A stretch of 42,299 bases of DNA, taken from positions 1 to 42,299 of the forward strand of contig CAIVAT010000139.1 of assembly GCA_903903985.1 (NCBI GenBank), read 5' to 3'. The stretch comes from an uncultured Bacteroidales bacterium (GTDB lineage Bacteria; Bacteroidota; Bacteroidia; Bacteroidales; FEN-979). Positions 18,042 to 26,908 of the stretch are shown here, in pieces. Within the stretch, counting starts at the first letter, position 1, and the number at the start of each line of letters is the position of its first letter. Both the position numbers and the translations under genes were made by a program. Under the pieces are notes generated by a model. It did not search any database and was not told where the DNA came from. It saw only the letters and a program-made list of their open reading frames with translations.

Positions 18042-18049
18042 CAAAGATA
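18042..18049 (-). promoter_or_regulatory. -7 box TATCTTTG for atpD
   Basis: On the minus strand this reads TATCTTTG, a match to TAnnTTTG, upstream of the atpD ATG. No clear -33 TTTG is seen at the expected spacing. It lies back to back with the promoter of the M23 gene. Confidence 0.6.
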
Positions 18050-18070
18050 AAATATCTGGTTGATTAAATG

Positions 18071-18101
18071 TTTGATGTGGAAAAATTTTACCGTAATTTT
18101 G
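18071..18101 (+). promoter_or_regulatory. Promoter TTTG-N19-TAATTTTG for the M23 gene
   Basis: TTTG at 18071-18074 and TAATTTTG at 18094-18101 with 19 bp between. Because it lies downstream of the in-frame ATG at 18068, it shows that the true start is ATG 18137. Confidence 0.75.
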
Positions 18102-18136
18102 TAAATTGTTGTCTTATTAACCCTTACAAAATACCA

Positions 18137-19000
18137 ATGAAGTTATTAAAATTGTGGTTGTTGCTATTTTTAGCTATGCCGGTTTTCTCATTTGCACAGC
18201 GAAATACAGATGCCATTATCGACACCATTGAAACATCGAAAGGAACCGTCCTCCTTTATAAAAACTTCACCTGGGAATATCTTCAGGATGAGCCAGTGAT
18301 GATGAGCCAGGAGGATGATTCCACGGGTTTGTTCACAGCACAATGGATCAATGACCAGATCTTTGCATATCGCATAAAACCAGATTCAATCCGCGATACG
18401 GTGATCATGCTCACTTCCCCTGACCGGATATTCACCTTACCGGTTTATGGCAAGCTTTTTCGCGGGTTCACCTATACCCATAAGGGGCTGGATATCAAGT
18501 TAAATAAGGGCGACACCATCCGATGCGCCTTTGATGGCGTGGTGCGCTATGCGAAATATAACCGCGGCGGATTCGGCAACCTGATCATCATCCGTCATTA
18601 CAATGGCCTTGAAACTTACTATGGACACCTGTCAAAGATTCATGTCAAGGTGAACGAGGTGGTGAAATCAGGCGACCACATTGGTCTGGGTGGGTCGACC
18701 GGGCGGAGCCGCGGCCCTCATCTGCACTTTGAAGTGCGGTATAAGGATATACCGCTGGACCCGTTCAGGATGATCGATTATGACAACCGGAAATTAATTT
18801 CCAACACATTCCCGGTTACCAAACGTGTTTTCTATCCCAATGATTTTGCAGCCAACGCACAAGTCGTCAGGATAAAAAGCGGAGATACCGTCGGGAAACT
18901 GGCACGAAGGTACCACACCTCCGTGAAAGAAATTTGTGCCATGAATAAAATCAAACCTACAACCACATTGCATGTAGGAAGGTCGATCAGGGTGAGATAA
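18137..19000 (+). CDS. M23 metallopeptidase with C-terminal LysM domain
   Basis: 287 residues from ATG 18137, chosen because it gives a clean signal peptide (MKLLKLWLLLFLAMPVFSFAQ) and lies after the promoter. An M23 (lysostaphin/NlpD-like) domain occupies about residues 105-215, with zinc-binding HKGLDI, GYLxTYYGHLS-type and HLHFE motifs all present (THKGLDIKL, YYGHLSKIHV, RGPHLHFEV). The C-terminal ~45 residues are a LysM peptidoglycan-binding domain (VRIKSGDTVGKLARRYHTSVKEICAMNKI). The likely role is a peptidoglycan endopeptidase in the periplasm, in cell-wall remodelling or division. It is a single-gene unit, divergent from atpD and convergent with lspA. Confidence 0.93.
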   Translation: MKLLKLWLLLFLAMPVFSFAQRNTDAIIDTIETSKGTVLLYKNFTWEYLQDEPVMMSQEDDSTGLFTAQWINDQIFAYRIKPDSIRDTVIMLTSPDRIFTLPVYGKLFRGFTYTHKGLDIKLNKGDTIRCAFDGVVRYAKYNRGGFGNLIIIRHYNGLETYYGHLSKIHVKVNEVVKSGDHIGLGGSTGRSRGPHLHFEVRYKDIPLDPFRMIDYDNRKLISNTFPVTKRVFYPNDFAANAQVVRIKSGDTVGKLARRYHTSVKEICAMNKIKPTTTLHVGRSIRVR

Positions 19001-19033
19001 GGGAATTTACGAAATCCGTGGAAAATATTTCCG

Positions 19034-19675
19034 CTAATCAGCTTTGGAATCAGCAATAAAAGCAGGATCAGGATTCCTGGCAGGTGTAAAAACTTTCTTC
19101 TGAAAAAAAATCAGGATTAAAACGCCGGTAGTGATTGAAGAATCTGCAATGTTGAAAACCGGCCTGAAAAAGATGAATTCTTCACCTCCCCAAAAAGGCA
19201 CCCAGGTAGGATAATGCGATTCAATGAGCGGGAAATAGAGCATGTCCACAACTTTCCCATGTAAAAATGCACCATAACCTCCCCCTTTGGGGAGAAAGGT
19301 GGCAAGTTGCATGTAGTTGCTCTCATTGAAGAAAATTCCATAAAACGCGCTGTCGATAATATTGCCGAGCGCTCCTGCAAGCACAAGCGAGATGCACAGG
19401 ATCAGCAGGTTATTTGCCCCTTTCCTGGTTACCCGGTAAAGCCACCAAATAATGATGACTACGGCAAAAATGCGAAAGAGGCTTAGCAATAATTTGCCAT
19501 AGTTCCCGCCAAGTTTCATGCCGAAAGCCATTCCTTCGTTTTCTGTAAAATGCAGGAAGAACCAATGCCCAAGAACCGCATGGCTTTCACCCATGTAAAA
19601 AGTAGTCTTGATCCAAAATTTGAGCGCCTGGTCAAGGACCAGGATGGCAAGAACAATAACTGCAGCTTTTTTCAA
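19034..19675 (-). CDS. lspA: Lipoprotein signal peptidase (signal peptidase II)
   Basis: 213 residues. An integral membrane aspartyl protease that removes the signal peptide of prolipoproteins. The catalytic aspartates are in GALGNIIDSAFYG (D108) and FRPVFNIADSSI (D178). Four membrane helices are visible (about 3-21, 58-80, 88-108, 172-195). The loop between the conserved motifs is longer than in E. coli, as in other Bacteroidota. It is the last gene of an ileS - DksA/TraR-like - lspA run, 23 nt after the previous stop. Confidence 0.97.
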   Translation of the reverse strand: MKKAAVIVLAILVLDQALKFWIKTTFYMGESHAVLGHWFFLHFTENEGMAFGMKLGGNYGKLLLSLFRIFAVVIIIWWLYRVTRKGANNLLILCISLVLAGALGNIIDSAFYGIFFNESNYMQLATFLPKGGGYGAFLHGKVVDMLYFPLIESHYPTWVPFWGGEEFIFFRPVFNIADSSITTGVLILIFFQKKVFTPARNPDPAFIADSKAD

Positions 19676-19698
19676 ATGAATTGTTGTTGCAGGAATGA

Positions 19699-20142
19699 TT
19701 ATTCCATATCGGGATCGATGGGACGGACAGCCACAGGCGCTGCAACCTGAACACGTTTGGCTTCAATGCTCAAGGTGGCATGAGGAACACTTCGCAGGCG
19801 GTCGGCCGGGATTAATTTGCCGGTAACCCTGCAAATTCCATATGTTTTGTTTTCAATCCTGATCAACGCGTTCTCCAGCGATTTGATGAATTTTTCCTGC
19901 CGGGCAGCAAACTTGCTGTTCTCTTCCTTGGAAAAAACCTGGTATCCCTCTTCAAGCACTTTAAATGTGGGCGAAGTGTCATTGGTATCATGTTCATTGC
20001 CTGTTGTATACGATTCTGTCAGCAGCTTCAGATCGTTGTGTGCCTTCTCCAGCTTCTTCAGAATAATCACTTTGAACTCCTCAAGTTCTTCATCAGAATA
20101 CCGGTTTTTTTCCATCTGTGCTGTGGTAGTTGGTTTTTTCAT
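19699..20142 (-). CDS. DksA/TraR-family protein with degenerate zinc finger
   Basis: 147 residues. The N-terminal half is a charged coiled coil (about residues 15-95). The C-terminal part has the DksA/TraR finger outline YGICRVTGKLIPADRLRSVPHATLSIEAK. Only one of the four zinc cysteines remains (C104); the others are Gly/Ser/Ala, so zinc binding is unlikely. The family binds the RNA polymerase secondary channel and alters transcription initiation with ppGpp. Whether this form does so is unknown. It sits 12 nt after ileS and 23 nt before lspA and should be co-transcribed with both. Confidence 0.88.
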   Translation of the reverse strand: MKKPTTTAQMEKNRYSDEELEEFKVIILKKLEKAHNDLKLLTESYTTGNEHDTNDTSPTFKVLEEGYQVFSKEENSKFAARQEKFIKSLENALIRIENKTYGICRVTGKLIPADRLRSVPHATLSIEAKRVQVAAPVAVRPIDPDME

Positions 20143-20154
20143 ATTTCAAATGTG

Positions 20155-23100
20155 TTAATCAACCCTTTTTATTTCAATGAATGTTGAAATCTTGTCGGTA
20201 ATTTCAATCAATACTTTTTTAGCATCATCAATTCCATCAACAACATCGAACGATTGGGCCAGAGTTTCCGAGCAAATGTATGAAATATTACGATTCACAG
20301 CCTCATCTATCTCTGCCTGTGACTGGAATTTAACCATAATTTTATCTGTCACCTCGAATCCTAAATCCTTCCTGAGGTTCTGTATCCTGTTGATTACTTC
20401 CCTTGCGATACCCTCCTGCAGCAGTTCAGGGGTGAGGGTGATATCAAGGGCAACCGTCAGTGATCCCATGCTGGCAACCTGCCATCCGGGAATATCTTCC
20501 GAAAGGATCTCAACATCATCTATCAGGAGTTCAACCGGCTGACCCTCCACCTCGATGGTAAGCCTGCCATCCTTTTCAAGGGTGCTGATCTCCTTTTGCG
20601 TGATCGAGGTTACTGCTGTGGCAAGTTGTTTCATCAGTTTGCCATAAAGGGGCCCAAGTTTTTTAAAATCGGGCTTGACCTTTTTTACAAGGATGCCTGC
20701 CGTGTCGGTGATGTATTCGATTCCCTTGACATTGACCTCCGACAGGATCAGGTTTTTCACTGCATCAATCTGGGCAGCCAGGCGATCGTTCATCACGGGG
20801 ATCAGCACTTTATTCAGTGGTTGGCGTACACGCAGTTTGGTTGATTTCCGTATGGACAAAACCATGGATGCGATCTTTTGAGCCAGTTCCATCCGTTCTT
20901 CAAGATCTTTGTCGATCACCGAAAGATCTGCCTGGGGGAATTCAGTGAGGTGCACCGAATCAACCGGGAACCTGTCAGTCACCTTATTGAGATCGACAAA
21001 AAGTCGTTCAGCAAAGAAAGGAGCGATGGGTGAAGCCAGCTGTGCAATTACTTCGAGGCACCTGTAAAGCGTTTGGTACGCAGATATTTTATCCTGTGAA
21101 TAATCTCCTCTCCAGAAACGACGACGGCACAGACGCACATACCAGTTGCTCAGGTGTGCGTCGACGAAATCGGAAATAGCCCTGCCGGCCCTGGTTGGTT
21201 CATAATCGGCATAACTTTCATCTACAACCTTGATCAGGGAGTTGAGTTCCGAAAGGATCCATCGGTCGATTTCGGGGCGTTCACTGATGGCAATTTCAGG
21301 TTCGCTGTAGGAAAAGCCATCGATGTTGGCATACAGGGAGTAAAATGCATAGGTATTGTATAGTGTCCCGAAGAATTTCCGCCTGATCTCTTCAATTCCT
21401 TCCACGTCAAACTTCAGGTTATCCCAGGGTTGCGAATTGGTGATCAGGTACCATCGGGTGGCATCAGGTCCGTATTTATTGATGGTTTCGAACGGGTCAA
21501 CGGCATTGCCAAGGCGTTTCGACATCTTGTTCCCGTTTTTGTCGAGCACCAGCCCGTTGGAAACACAGGTCCGATAAGAAACACTGTCAAAAAGCATCAC
21601 CGCTATGGCATGGAGGGTAAAAAACCAACCACGGGTCTGATCAACCCCTTCGGCAATGAAATCAGCAGGGAAGTAGGTGTCCAGTTTCCGGGTCTGTTCA
21701 AACGGATAATGGTACTGGGCATATGGCATGGCGCCGGAATCGAACCAGACATCGATCAGATCGGTTTCACGGTACATCGGCAGCCCGTCATCCGTTACCA
21801 GGATGATGTCGTCAACAAACGGGCGGTGCAGGTCGAATGAGTGGTAGTTCTCCTCTGAAGTCTCTTCCGGGTTGAAATTCTCAAGCGGGTTGGTTTTCAT
21901 CACCCCTGCTTTTACCGACTTTTCAATTTCTACTTTTAATTTCGCCACTGAACCAATGCAGATCTCTTGCCCCTGATCGGCCGTTCTCCAGATCGGGAGC
22001 GGGGTGCCCCAGAACCGCGAACGGGAAAGGTTCCAGTCGACCAGGTTTTCGAGCCAGTTGCCAAAACGCCCGGTACCCGTTGATTCAGGTTTCCAGTTGA
22101 TGGTCTTGTTGAGGGCGATCATCTCATCCTTATAAGCGGTAGTACGTATAAACCAGGAGTCGAGCGGGTAATAGAGGATGGGCTTGTCGGTACGCCAGCA
22201 ATGAGGGTAAGAGTGTTCGTACTTTTCTGATTTGAATGCTTTGTTTTCGTGTTTGAGCTTGACAATGATGTCAATATCCACCGGGGGGCAATTGCCGGCC
22301 ACACAGTTGGCATCATATTCAGGTTTCACGTAACGGCCGGCAAACTCGCCCATCTGTGAGGTGAACCTCCCCTGTTTATCAACGAGGGTGAGTGATCCTA
22401 AACCATACTGGCGGCCCACGCGGAAGTCATCAGCACCAAAGCTTGGTGCGATGTGCACAATGCCTGTACCATCTTCGGTGGTAACAAAATCACCGATGAC
22501 CACCTGGAAAGGATCACCATCTAAGGGCTGGGCATAAGGCATCAGCTGTTCAAAGCGGATGCCTTCAAAATCCCTGCCTTTGAATTCAGAAACCACCTGG
22601 AACGGAATGTGCTTATCACCTTCATGATAATTTTCCATTTCAAGCAGGCTGTTTTTCTCAGGAAAATACTGGTGCATCAACTCTTTGGCGAGAACGACCG
22701 TTTGTTCGGTATACGTGTAGGGATTGAATGTCTTCACCAGCACGTAGGTGATATCTTTCCCCATGGCCAGGCCGGTATTTGAAGGCAGTGTCCAGGGGGT
22801 GGTGGTCCAGGCCAGGATGTACAATTCGCCGAAAAGGTCGGTGAAGAGGAATTCCGACTTTTCATTGCGGATTACCTTGAACTGGGCGACAACCGTGTTG
22901 TCCTTCACCATTTTATAAGTGCCGGGCTGATTCAGTTCATGGGTACTGAGGCCGGTTCCTGCGGCAGGGGAATAGGGCTGGATGGTATATCCTTTATATA
23001 ACAGGCCCTTCTCATATAACTGGCCCAATAGGTACCATACGCTTTCAATGTATTTATTTTCGTAGGTGATATACGGATCATCGAGATTCAGCCAGTAGCC

Positions 23101-23520
23101 CATCCTGATGGTGAGATCGTCCCAGCGGTCTTTGAATTTCATCACCTCGGTACGGCATTCTTTGTTATAATCTTCGATGGAGATGGATTTCCCGATATCC
23201 TCCTTGGTGATGCCCAGTTTCTTTTCCACCCCTATTTCAATGGGTAGTCCATGGGTATCCCAACCGCCTTTGCGGCTTACATAAAACCCTTTCATGGTTT
23301 TGTACCGGCAGAAAATATCTTTGATCGCCCGTGCCATGACGTGGTGGATGCCGGGAATGCCATTGGCCGAAGGGGGTCCTTCGTAAAACACATAAGGCGG
23401 TTTGCCTTCAGTCAGTTTCAGGCTCTTTTCGAAGGTGCCATGTTTCTGCCAATAGGACTGGATTTCATCGCCAATCCTTGTCAGGTCGAGGGTTTTATAT
23501 TCAGCGTATTTTTTACTCAT
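20155..23520 (-). CDS. ileS: Isoleucyl-tRNA synthetase
   Basis: 1121 residues, a class I synthetase charging tRNA-Ile. The HIGH-like signature is GIPGIHHVMAR at about residues 55-64, and KMSKR (GNKMSKRLGNAVDPF) is near residue 665. The editing (CP1) domain lies between them (GDFVTTEDGTGIVHIAPSFGADD). The long C-terminal region and these signatures match the eukaryote-like IleRS clade, which is usually mupirocin-resistant. It is the first gene of a run with a DksA/TraR-like gene and lspA. Confidence 0.98.
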   Translation of the reverse strand: MSKKYAEYKTLDLTRIGDEIQSYWQKHGTFEKSLKLTEGKPPYVFYEGPPSANGIPGIHHVMARAIKDIFCRYKTMKGFYVSRKGGWDTHGLPIEIGVEKKLGITKEDIGKSISIEDYNKECRTEVMKFKDRWDDLTIRMGYWLNLDDPYITYENKYIESVWYLLGQLYEKGLLYKGYTIQPYSPAAGTGLSTHELNQPGTYKMVKDNTVVAQFKVIRNEKSEFLFTDLFGELYILAWTTTPWTLPSNTGLAMGKDITYVLVKTFNPYTYTEQTVVLAKELMHQYFPEKNSLLEMENYHEGDKHIPFQVVSEFKGRDFEGIRFEQLMPYAQPLDGDPFQVVIGDFVTTEDGTGIVHIAPSFGADDFRVGRQYGLGSLTLVDKQGRFTSQMGEFAGRYVKPEYDANCVAGNCPPVDIDIIVKLKHENKAFKSEKYEHSYPHCWRTDKPILYYPLDSWFIRTTAYKDEMIALNKTINWKPESTGTGRFGNWLENLVDWNLSRSRFWGTPLPIWRTADQGQEICIGSVAKLKVEIEKSVKAGVMKTNPLENFNPEETSEENYHSFDLHRPFVDDIILVTDDGLPMYRETDLIDVWFDSGAMPYAQYHYPFEQTRKLDTYFPADFIAEGVDQTRGWFFTLHAIAVMLFDSVSYRTCVSNGLVLDKNGNKMSKRLGNAVDPFETINKYGPDATRWYLITNSQPWDNLKFDVEGIEEIRRKFFGTLYNTYAFYSLYANIDGFSYSEPEIAISERPEIDRWILSELNSLIKVVDESYADYEPTRAGRAISDFVDAHLSNWYVRLCRRRFWRGDYSQDKISAYQTLYRCLEVIAQLASPIAPFFAERLFVDLNKVTDRFPVDSVHLTEFPQADLSVIDKDLEERMELAQKIASMVLSIRKSTKLRVRQPLNKVLIPVMNDRLAAQIDAVKNLILSEVNVKGIEYITDTAGILVKKVKPDFKKLGPLYGKLMKQLATAVTSITQKEISTLEKDGRLTIEVEGQPVELLIDDVEILSEDIPGWQVASMGSLTVALDITLTPELLQEGIAREVINRIQNLRKDLGFEVTDKIMVKFQSQAEIDEAVNRNISYICSETLAQSFDVVDGIDDAKKVLIEITDKISTFIEIKRVD

Positions 23521-23600
23521 TGTTTGTCTTTCATCATGCCGTCTTCAGATTCCCGGAAGTTCAGCCAGCTATTGATCTGACTGTGCCATAAAAAGGCGTG

Positions 23601-23608
23601 CAAAATTA
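23601..23608 (-). promoter_or_regulatory. -7 box TAATTTTG for ileS
   Basis: On the minus strand this reads TAATTTTG, 80 nt upstream of the ileS ATG. No good -33 box is seen; the expected position is at the edge of the palindromic element at 23624. Confidence 0.55.
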
Positions 23609-23623
23609 CGAAAAATTCTTTAA

Positions 23624-23704
23624 CCCCATCCTAAATCCCTCCCCAAGAAGGGAGGGATTTTCTCCCCCTTGCCTTTTTGGGGAAGGGGGTCAGAGGAGAT
23701 GGGG
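23624..23704 (+). repeat. GC-rich double-hairpin element, copy A
   Basis: 81 bp closed by CCCCATC at the left and GATGGGG at the right. Inside are two hairpins: an 11-bp perfect stem AAATCCCTCCC (23633-23643) with its complement (23650-23660), and a CCCCCTT/AAGGGGG stem. Copy B at 24467-24545 is the same element in inverted orientation. It lies between the divergent ileS and nitroreductase genes. Confidence 0.8.
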
Positions 23705-23753
23705 CTAAAAGCACTCCAATAATTATTAATTTAGCCCTCAAATAACACGCACC

Positions 23754-24287
23754 ATGACCGACAAAACGACCATTATCCTTGATAACATTCAGTCGCGTAA
23801 AAGCGTTCGCAATTTTACCGGTGAACCCGTCACCAAAGCCTGTCTGCTGGCGCTGTTGAAGGCGGGAATGGCTGCTCCGTCTGCACGCAACAGGCAGCCC
23901 CTGGCTTTTATTGCTGTTATAGACAGGGCCAAACTTGATGCCCTTGGCGACGGCCTTCCATTTACAAAGATGCTCTTCAAGGCCGGGGCGTGCATCGTTG
24001 TTTGCGGTGATTCCTCGATTGAACTCCAGGAAGGCGCTACAGATCTATGGGACCAGGATGCCGCCGCGGCAACAGAGAATATCCTTCTTGCGGCAGAGGC
24101 GATGGAGCTGGGAGCGGTGTGGTCAGCGCTGTATCCCTATCCCGAGCGGGAAAACCATGTGAGAAAACTTTTAAAACTGCCACCATCTGTAACACCTTTC
24201 AGCATTGTCCCCGTCGGCCACCCAACCGGGGAGGATCAGCCCAAGGACAAGTTCAAGGCGGAGAAAGTTCATTGGGAGGACTGGTGA
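23754..24287 (+). CDS. Nitroreductase-family protein
   Basis: 177 residues, an FMN-dependent NAD(P)H oxidoreductase of the NfsA/FRP-like fold, cytoplasmic. Evidence: the N-terminal IQSRKSVRNFTGEPV (FMN phosphate binding, Arg-Ser-x-Arg-x-Phe), AGMAAPSARNRQPLAFIAV, a central helix DLWDQDAAAATENILLAAEAMELGAVWSALYPYPERENHVRKLLKLP, and the C-terminal VPVGHPTGEDQPKDKFKAEKVHWEDW. The substrate is unknown. It is bracketed by two inverted GC-rich elements and followed by a GGACGGNN word array 6 nt after its stop. Confidence 0.93.
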   Translation: MTDKTTIILDNIQSRKSVRNFTGEPVTKACLLALLKAGMAAPSARNRQPLAFIAVIDRAKLDALGDGLPFTKMLFKAGACIVVCGDSSIELQEGATDLWDQDAAAATENILLAAEAMELGAVWSALYPYPERENHVRKLLKLPPSVTPFSIVPVGHPTGEDQPKDKFKAEKVHWEDW

Positions 24288-24293
24288 ACAAGC

Positions 24294-24317
24294 GGACGGG
24301 CGGACGAACGGACAAAC
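24294..24317. repeat. Three 8-bp words (GGACGGNN) after the nitroreductase
   Basis: Units GGACGGGC, GGACGAAC and GGACAAAC start 6 nt after the stop codon. Same word family, phase and orientation as 3664-3687. Confidence 0.7.
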
Positions 24318-24466
24318 CAACACCTCTTCAGACACCATTATCCTAATTCATGCTTTATTCTGCTTGACAGGATTCATTTCTCCTTACTCTGAAAAAATCG
24401 AAAAGGCAAAATGGATTTGAGGTAAATTATTTCAGCATGGTACAAAATAATTGCGCCTTCAATGAC

Positions 24467-24545
24467 CCCCATCTCCCTGACCCCTTCCCCAATGGGGGAA
24501 GGGGAAATAAGTCCCTCCCTTGTCGGGGAGGGATTTAGGGTGGGG
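24467..24545 (-). repeat. GC-rich double-hairpin element, copy B (inverted)
   Basis: 79 bp. Its reverse complement aligns along its length with copy A, with the same closing CCCC/GGGG ends, the AAATCCCTCCCC hairpin and the CCCCTTCCCC hairpin. Differences between the copies largely preserve the stems. Confidence 0.8.
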
Positions 24546-24695
24546 TCTGCCTGGAAAGGATTTAAATTCAAATTCCATGGGTTTGATGCCGTTTTGTTGA
24601 CCTCATTCCTGTTATGACCCTTTCCCCCTGACCTTTTACCCAGGAAGGGAAGGGTGACTGCAAAAGACATGAGGCGTGGACTCCCGCTTTTTCCC

Positions 24696-24703
24696 TACCT
24701 TTG
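24696..24703 (+). promoter_or_regulatory. -7 box TACCTTTG for endonuclease I
   Basis: It matches TAnnTTTG 17 nt before GTG 24721. It lies inside the longer open frame that begins upstream, so that upstream start is unlikely. No -33 TTTG is visible. Confidence 0.55.
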
Positions 24704-24720
24704 CAAAAAATCCAATCATA

Positions 24721-25824
24721 GTGAGAAAATATTCATATTCCCGGTCTTGGACCGGTTTCGCTTTACCCATCTTGCTTATCTTGTTTGTTTCAAGGGTTTT
24801 TGCCCAGATCCCGCCAGGTTATTATGATCCGGCTAACGGCATGACCGGGGTGCCTTTGCAGGCTGCATTGCATAATATTATCAAAGGGCACACCGTCATC
24901 TCATACAGCGGGCTCTGGACGGCATATTATACTACCGATGATAAGCCAAACGGCAAAGTGTGGGACATGTACTCTGACATTCCCGATGGCACTCCCAACG
25001 GAAACCCGCCTTATTCATATACTTTTGGCACAAATCAATGCGGCAATTACAGCGCGGAGGGCGATTGTTATAACCGGGAGCACTCCTGGCCCAAGAGTTG
25101 GTTCAACGACACCCCTCCCATGAATTCGGATATCTTTCACATTTACCCGACCGACGGGAAAGTGAACGGGACGCGCGACAATTACCCGTATGGCACGGTT
25201 GATGCTCCCAGCTGGACATCACAAAACGGGTCTAAACTTGGTGCCTGCACGTGGCCGGGATATACCGGAACGGTATTTGAACCCATCGATGAGTATAAAG
25301 GAGATTTTGCCCGCACCTATTTTTATATGTCAACCCGTTATTATACAGAGGATGCCGGCTGGGCTGGCAGTCCTGCGACCACCGGATCTCAGCTCAAACC
25401 ATGGGCATTGCAACTGATGTTGCACTGGAGCCTCATTGACACGGTTTCTCAGAAAGAGATCGACCGGAACAATACCGTTTATGGAATGCAGCATAACCGC
25501 AACCCTTTTATCGATCATCCTGAATATGCTTATGAAATCTGGGGCAACCCGGTGGGAATTGCCGGAACAAACAGCACGGATAACCGGCTTACGGTTCATC
25601 CCAATCCTGTCACTGATCGTTGCACCGTAACCCTTCCTGCAGGAGTTGCCACCAAGAACCTGAAAATCTCGGTCATCTCTGTTACCGGGATCAGGTACCA
25701 ACCTGGTTATTCACAAAGCGGGAGTAAACTTACCTTGGAGGTTCAATCACTGCCAAGGGGAGTTTTTTTCCTGATACTGACAGCTGAATCCACCTCTTTC
25801 CAGGCGAAACTGGTTAAGGAATAG
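24721..25824 (+). CDS. Secreted endonuclease I with C-terminal sorting domain
   Basis: 367 residues from GTG 24721, which gives a signal peptide (RKYSYSRSWTGFALPILLILFVSRVFA) and follows the -7 box. The central ~250 residues are an EndA/NucM-type endonuclease I: a beta-beta-metal nuclease with NREHSWPKSWF at residues 118-128 (catalytic His121), HIYPTDGKVNGTRDNYP and the late RNNTVYGMQHNRNPFIDHPEY. The last ~75 residues (RLTVHPNPVTDRCTVTLP to FFLILTAESTSFQAKLVKE) form a type IX secretion sorting domain. The protein is therefore predicted to be exported across the outer membrane and to degrade extracellular DNA or RNA, probably as a nutrient source. It is convergent with fabH. Confidence 0.93.
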   Translation: MRKYSYSRSWTGFALPILLILFVSRVFAQIPPGYYDPANGMTGVPLQAALHNIIKGHTVISYSGLWTAYYTTDDKPNGKVWDMYSDIPDGTPNGNPPYSYTFGTNQCGNYSAEGDCYNREHSWPKSWFNDTPPMNSDIFHIYPTDGKVNGTRDNYPYGTVDAPSWTSQNGSKLGACTWPGYTGTVFEPIDEYKGDFARTYFYMSTRYYTEDAGWAGSPATTGSQLKPWALQLMLHWSLIDTVSQKEIDRNNTVYGMQHNRNPFIDHPEYAYEIWGNPVGIAGTNSTDNRLTVHPNPVTDRCTVTLPAGVATKNLKISVISVTGIRYQPGYSQSGSKLTLEVQSLPRGVFFLILTAESTSFQAKLVKE

Positions 25825-25912
25825 GTTAATAACGGGAACAACAGAACGGTACGATCATCTGTCACGTGTCCTACATCCTCTATTTACTTATGCCCTCTGA
25901 ATTTTGAATTTC

Positions 25913-26902
25913 CTAATACGCCCACTTCACCCAGATTGACCCCCAGGTGAACCCGCCGCCAAAGGCAGCAAGGATGATATTATCGCCTTTTTTCAATTTA
26001 TCCTCCCATTCCCACAGGCACAGTGGAATGGTGGCATCGGTGGTATTGCCATAACGGTCGATGTTGATCATCACTTTTTCTCTTCCAACACCCATGCGGC
26101 GTGCTGTGGCATCGATGATGCGCAGATTGGCCTGGTGGGGAACCAGGTAGGCAATATCATCTGCGGTCAGGTTGTTACGCTCCATGATCTCTGCCGAAAC
26201 ATCTGCCATGCGGGTCACTGCGAATTTGAATACAGGCTGTCCCTCCTGGAATACAAAATGTTCTTTTGCATCGATGGTATCGTGAGAAGGCGGACTTACA
26301 GAGCCACCTGACTTCATATGCAGGTAATTCCTGCCTGAGCCGTCAGTACCCGCGATCGAATCCATGATCCCGACCTCTTCGGTGGTTGGTTCAAGCAAAA
26401 TGGCACCGGCGGCATCGCCAAACAAAACGCAGGTTTCCCTGGCCGTATAATCGGTAATGGACGACATTTTATCTGCCCCAACCACAATCACTTTCTTAAA
26501 CATGCCCGTTTCAATATATTTTGAAGCGGTTATCAGGGTAAAAAGCAATCCGGAGCAGGCGGCATTGATGTCGAAACTGAATGCATTCTTCAATCCCGCT
26601 TTATCACTGATGATATTGCCGGTAGCCGGAAAAATCATATCGGGGGTGACAGTTGCACAAATCAGAAGGTCAATCTCTTCGGGTTTTGTACCGGTCTTCT
26701 CCAGCAAGCCCTTCACAGCTTCTGCGCCCATGTCGGAGGTCCCCAGGCCTTTTCCTTTAAGAATATGACGTTCCCGGATGCCGGTACGGGTCATGATCCA
26801 TTCATCTGTAGTTTCAACCATGGTTTCCAACTCCTTATTGGTCAAAATATAAGGAGGAACCCATCCCTGGATTCCGGAAATCTTCGCTCTGATTTTTGAC
26901 AT
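25913..26902 (-). CDS. fabH: 3-oxoacyl-ACP synthase III (KAS III)
   Basis: 329 residues. It condenses acetyl-CoA with malonyl-ACP to start type II fatty-acid synthesis in the cytoplasm. The thiolase-fold triad is intact: Cys116 in [11 protein letters not shown], His256 in VPHQANLRI and Asn286 in [10 protein letters not shown]. The N-terminal [17 protein letters not shown] motif is also typical. Length is normal. It is the last gene of yceD-rpmF-plsX-fabH, 6 nt after plsX. Confidence 0.97.
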   Translation of the reverse strand: MSKIRAKISGIQGWVPPYILTNKELETMVETTDEWIMTRTGIRERHILKGKGLGTSDMGAEAVKGLLEKTGTKPEEIDLLICATVTPDMIFPATGNIISDKAGLKNAFSFDINAACSGLLFTLITASKYIETGMFKKVIVVGADKMSSITDYTARETCVLFGDAAGAILLEPTTEEVGIMDSIAGTDGSGRNYLHMKSGGSVSPPSHDTIDAKEHFVFQEGQPVFKFAVTRMADVSAEIMERNNLTADDIAYLVPHQANLRIIDATARRMGVGREKVMINIDRYGNTTDATIPLCLWEWEDKLKKGDNIILAAFGGGFTWGSIWVKWAY

Positions 26903-26908
26903 GGTTCG

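Larger units (their letters stand above)
24288..24720. other. Repeat-rich intergenic region before endonuclease I
   Basis: No gene. It holds the 8-bp word array (24294-24317), the inverted GC-rich element copy B (24467-24545), a partial, diverged piece of the same family (about 24613-24660) and the -7 box of the endonuclease gene. Confidence 0.7.

Noticed and set aside
25859..25880. Another GTCAC word array between endonuclease I and fabH
   Set aside because: Only about two imperfect units (GTCACGT, GTCCTAC); too weak to call.
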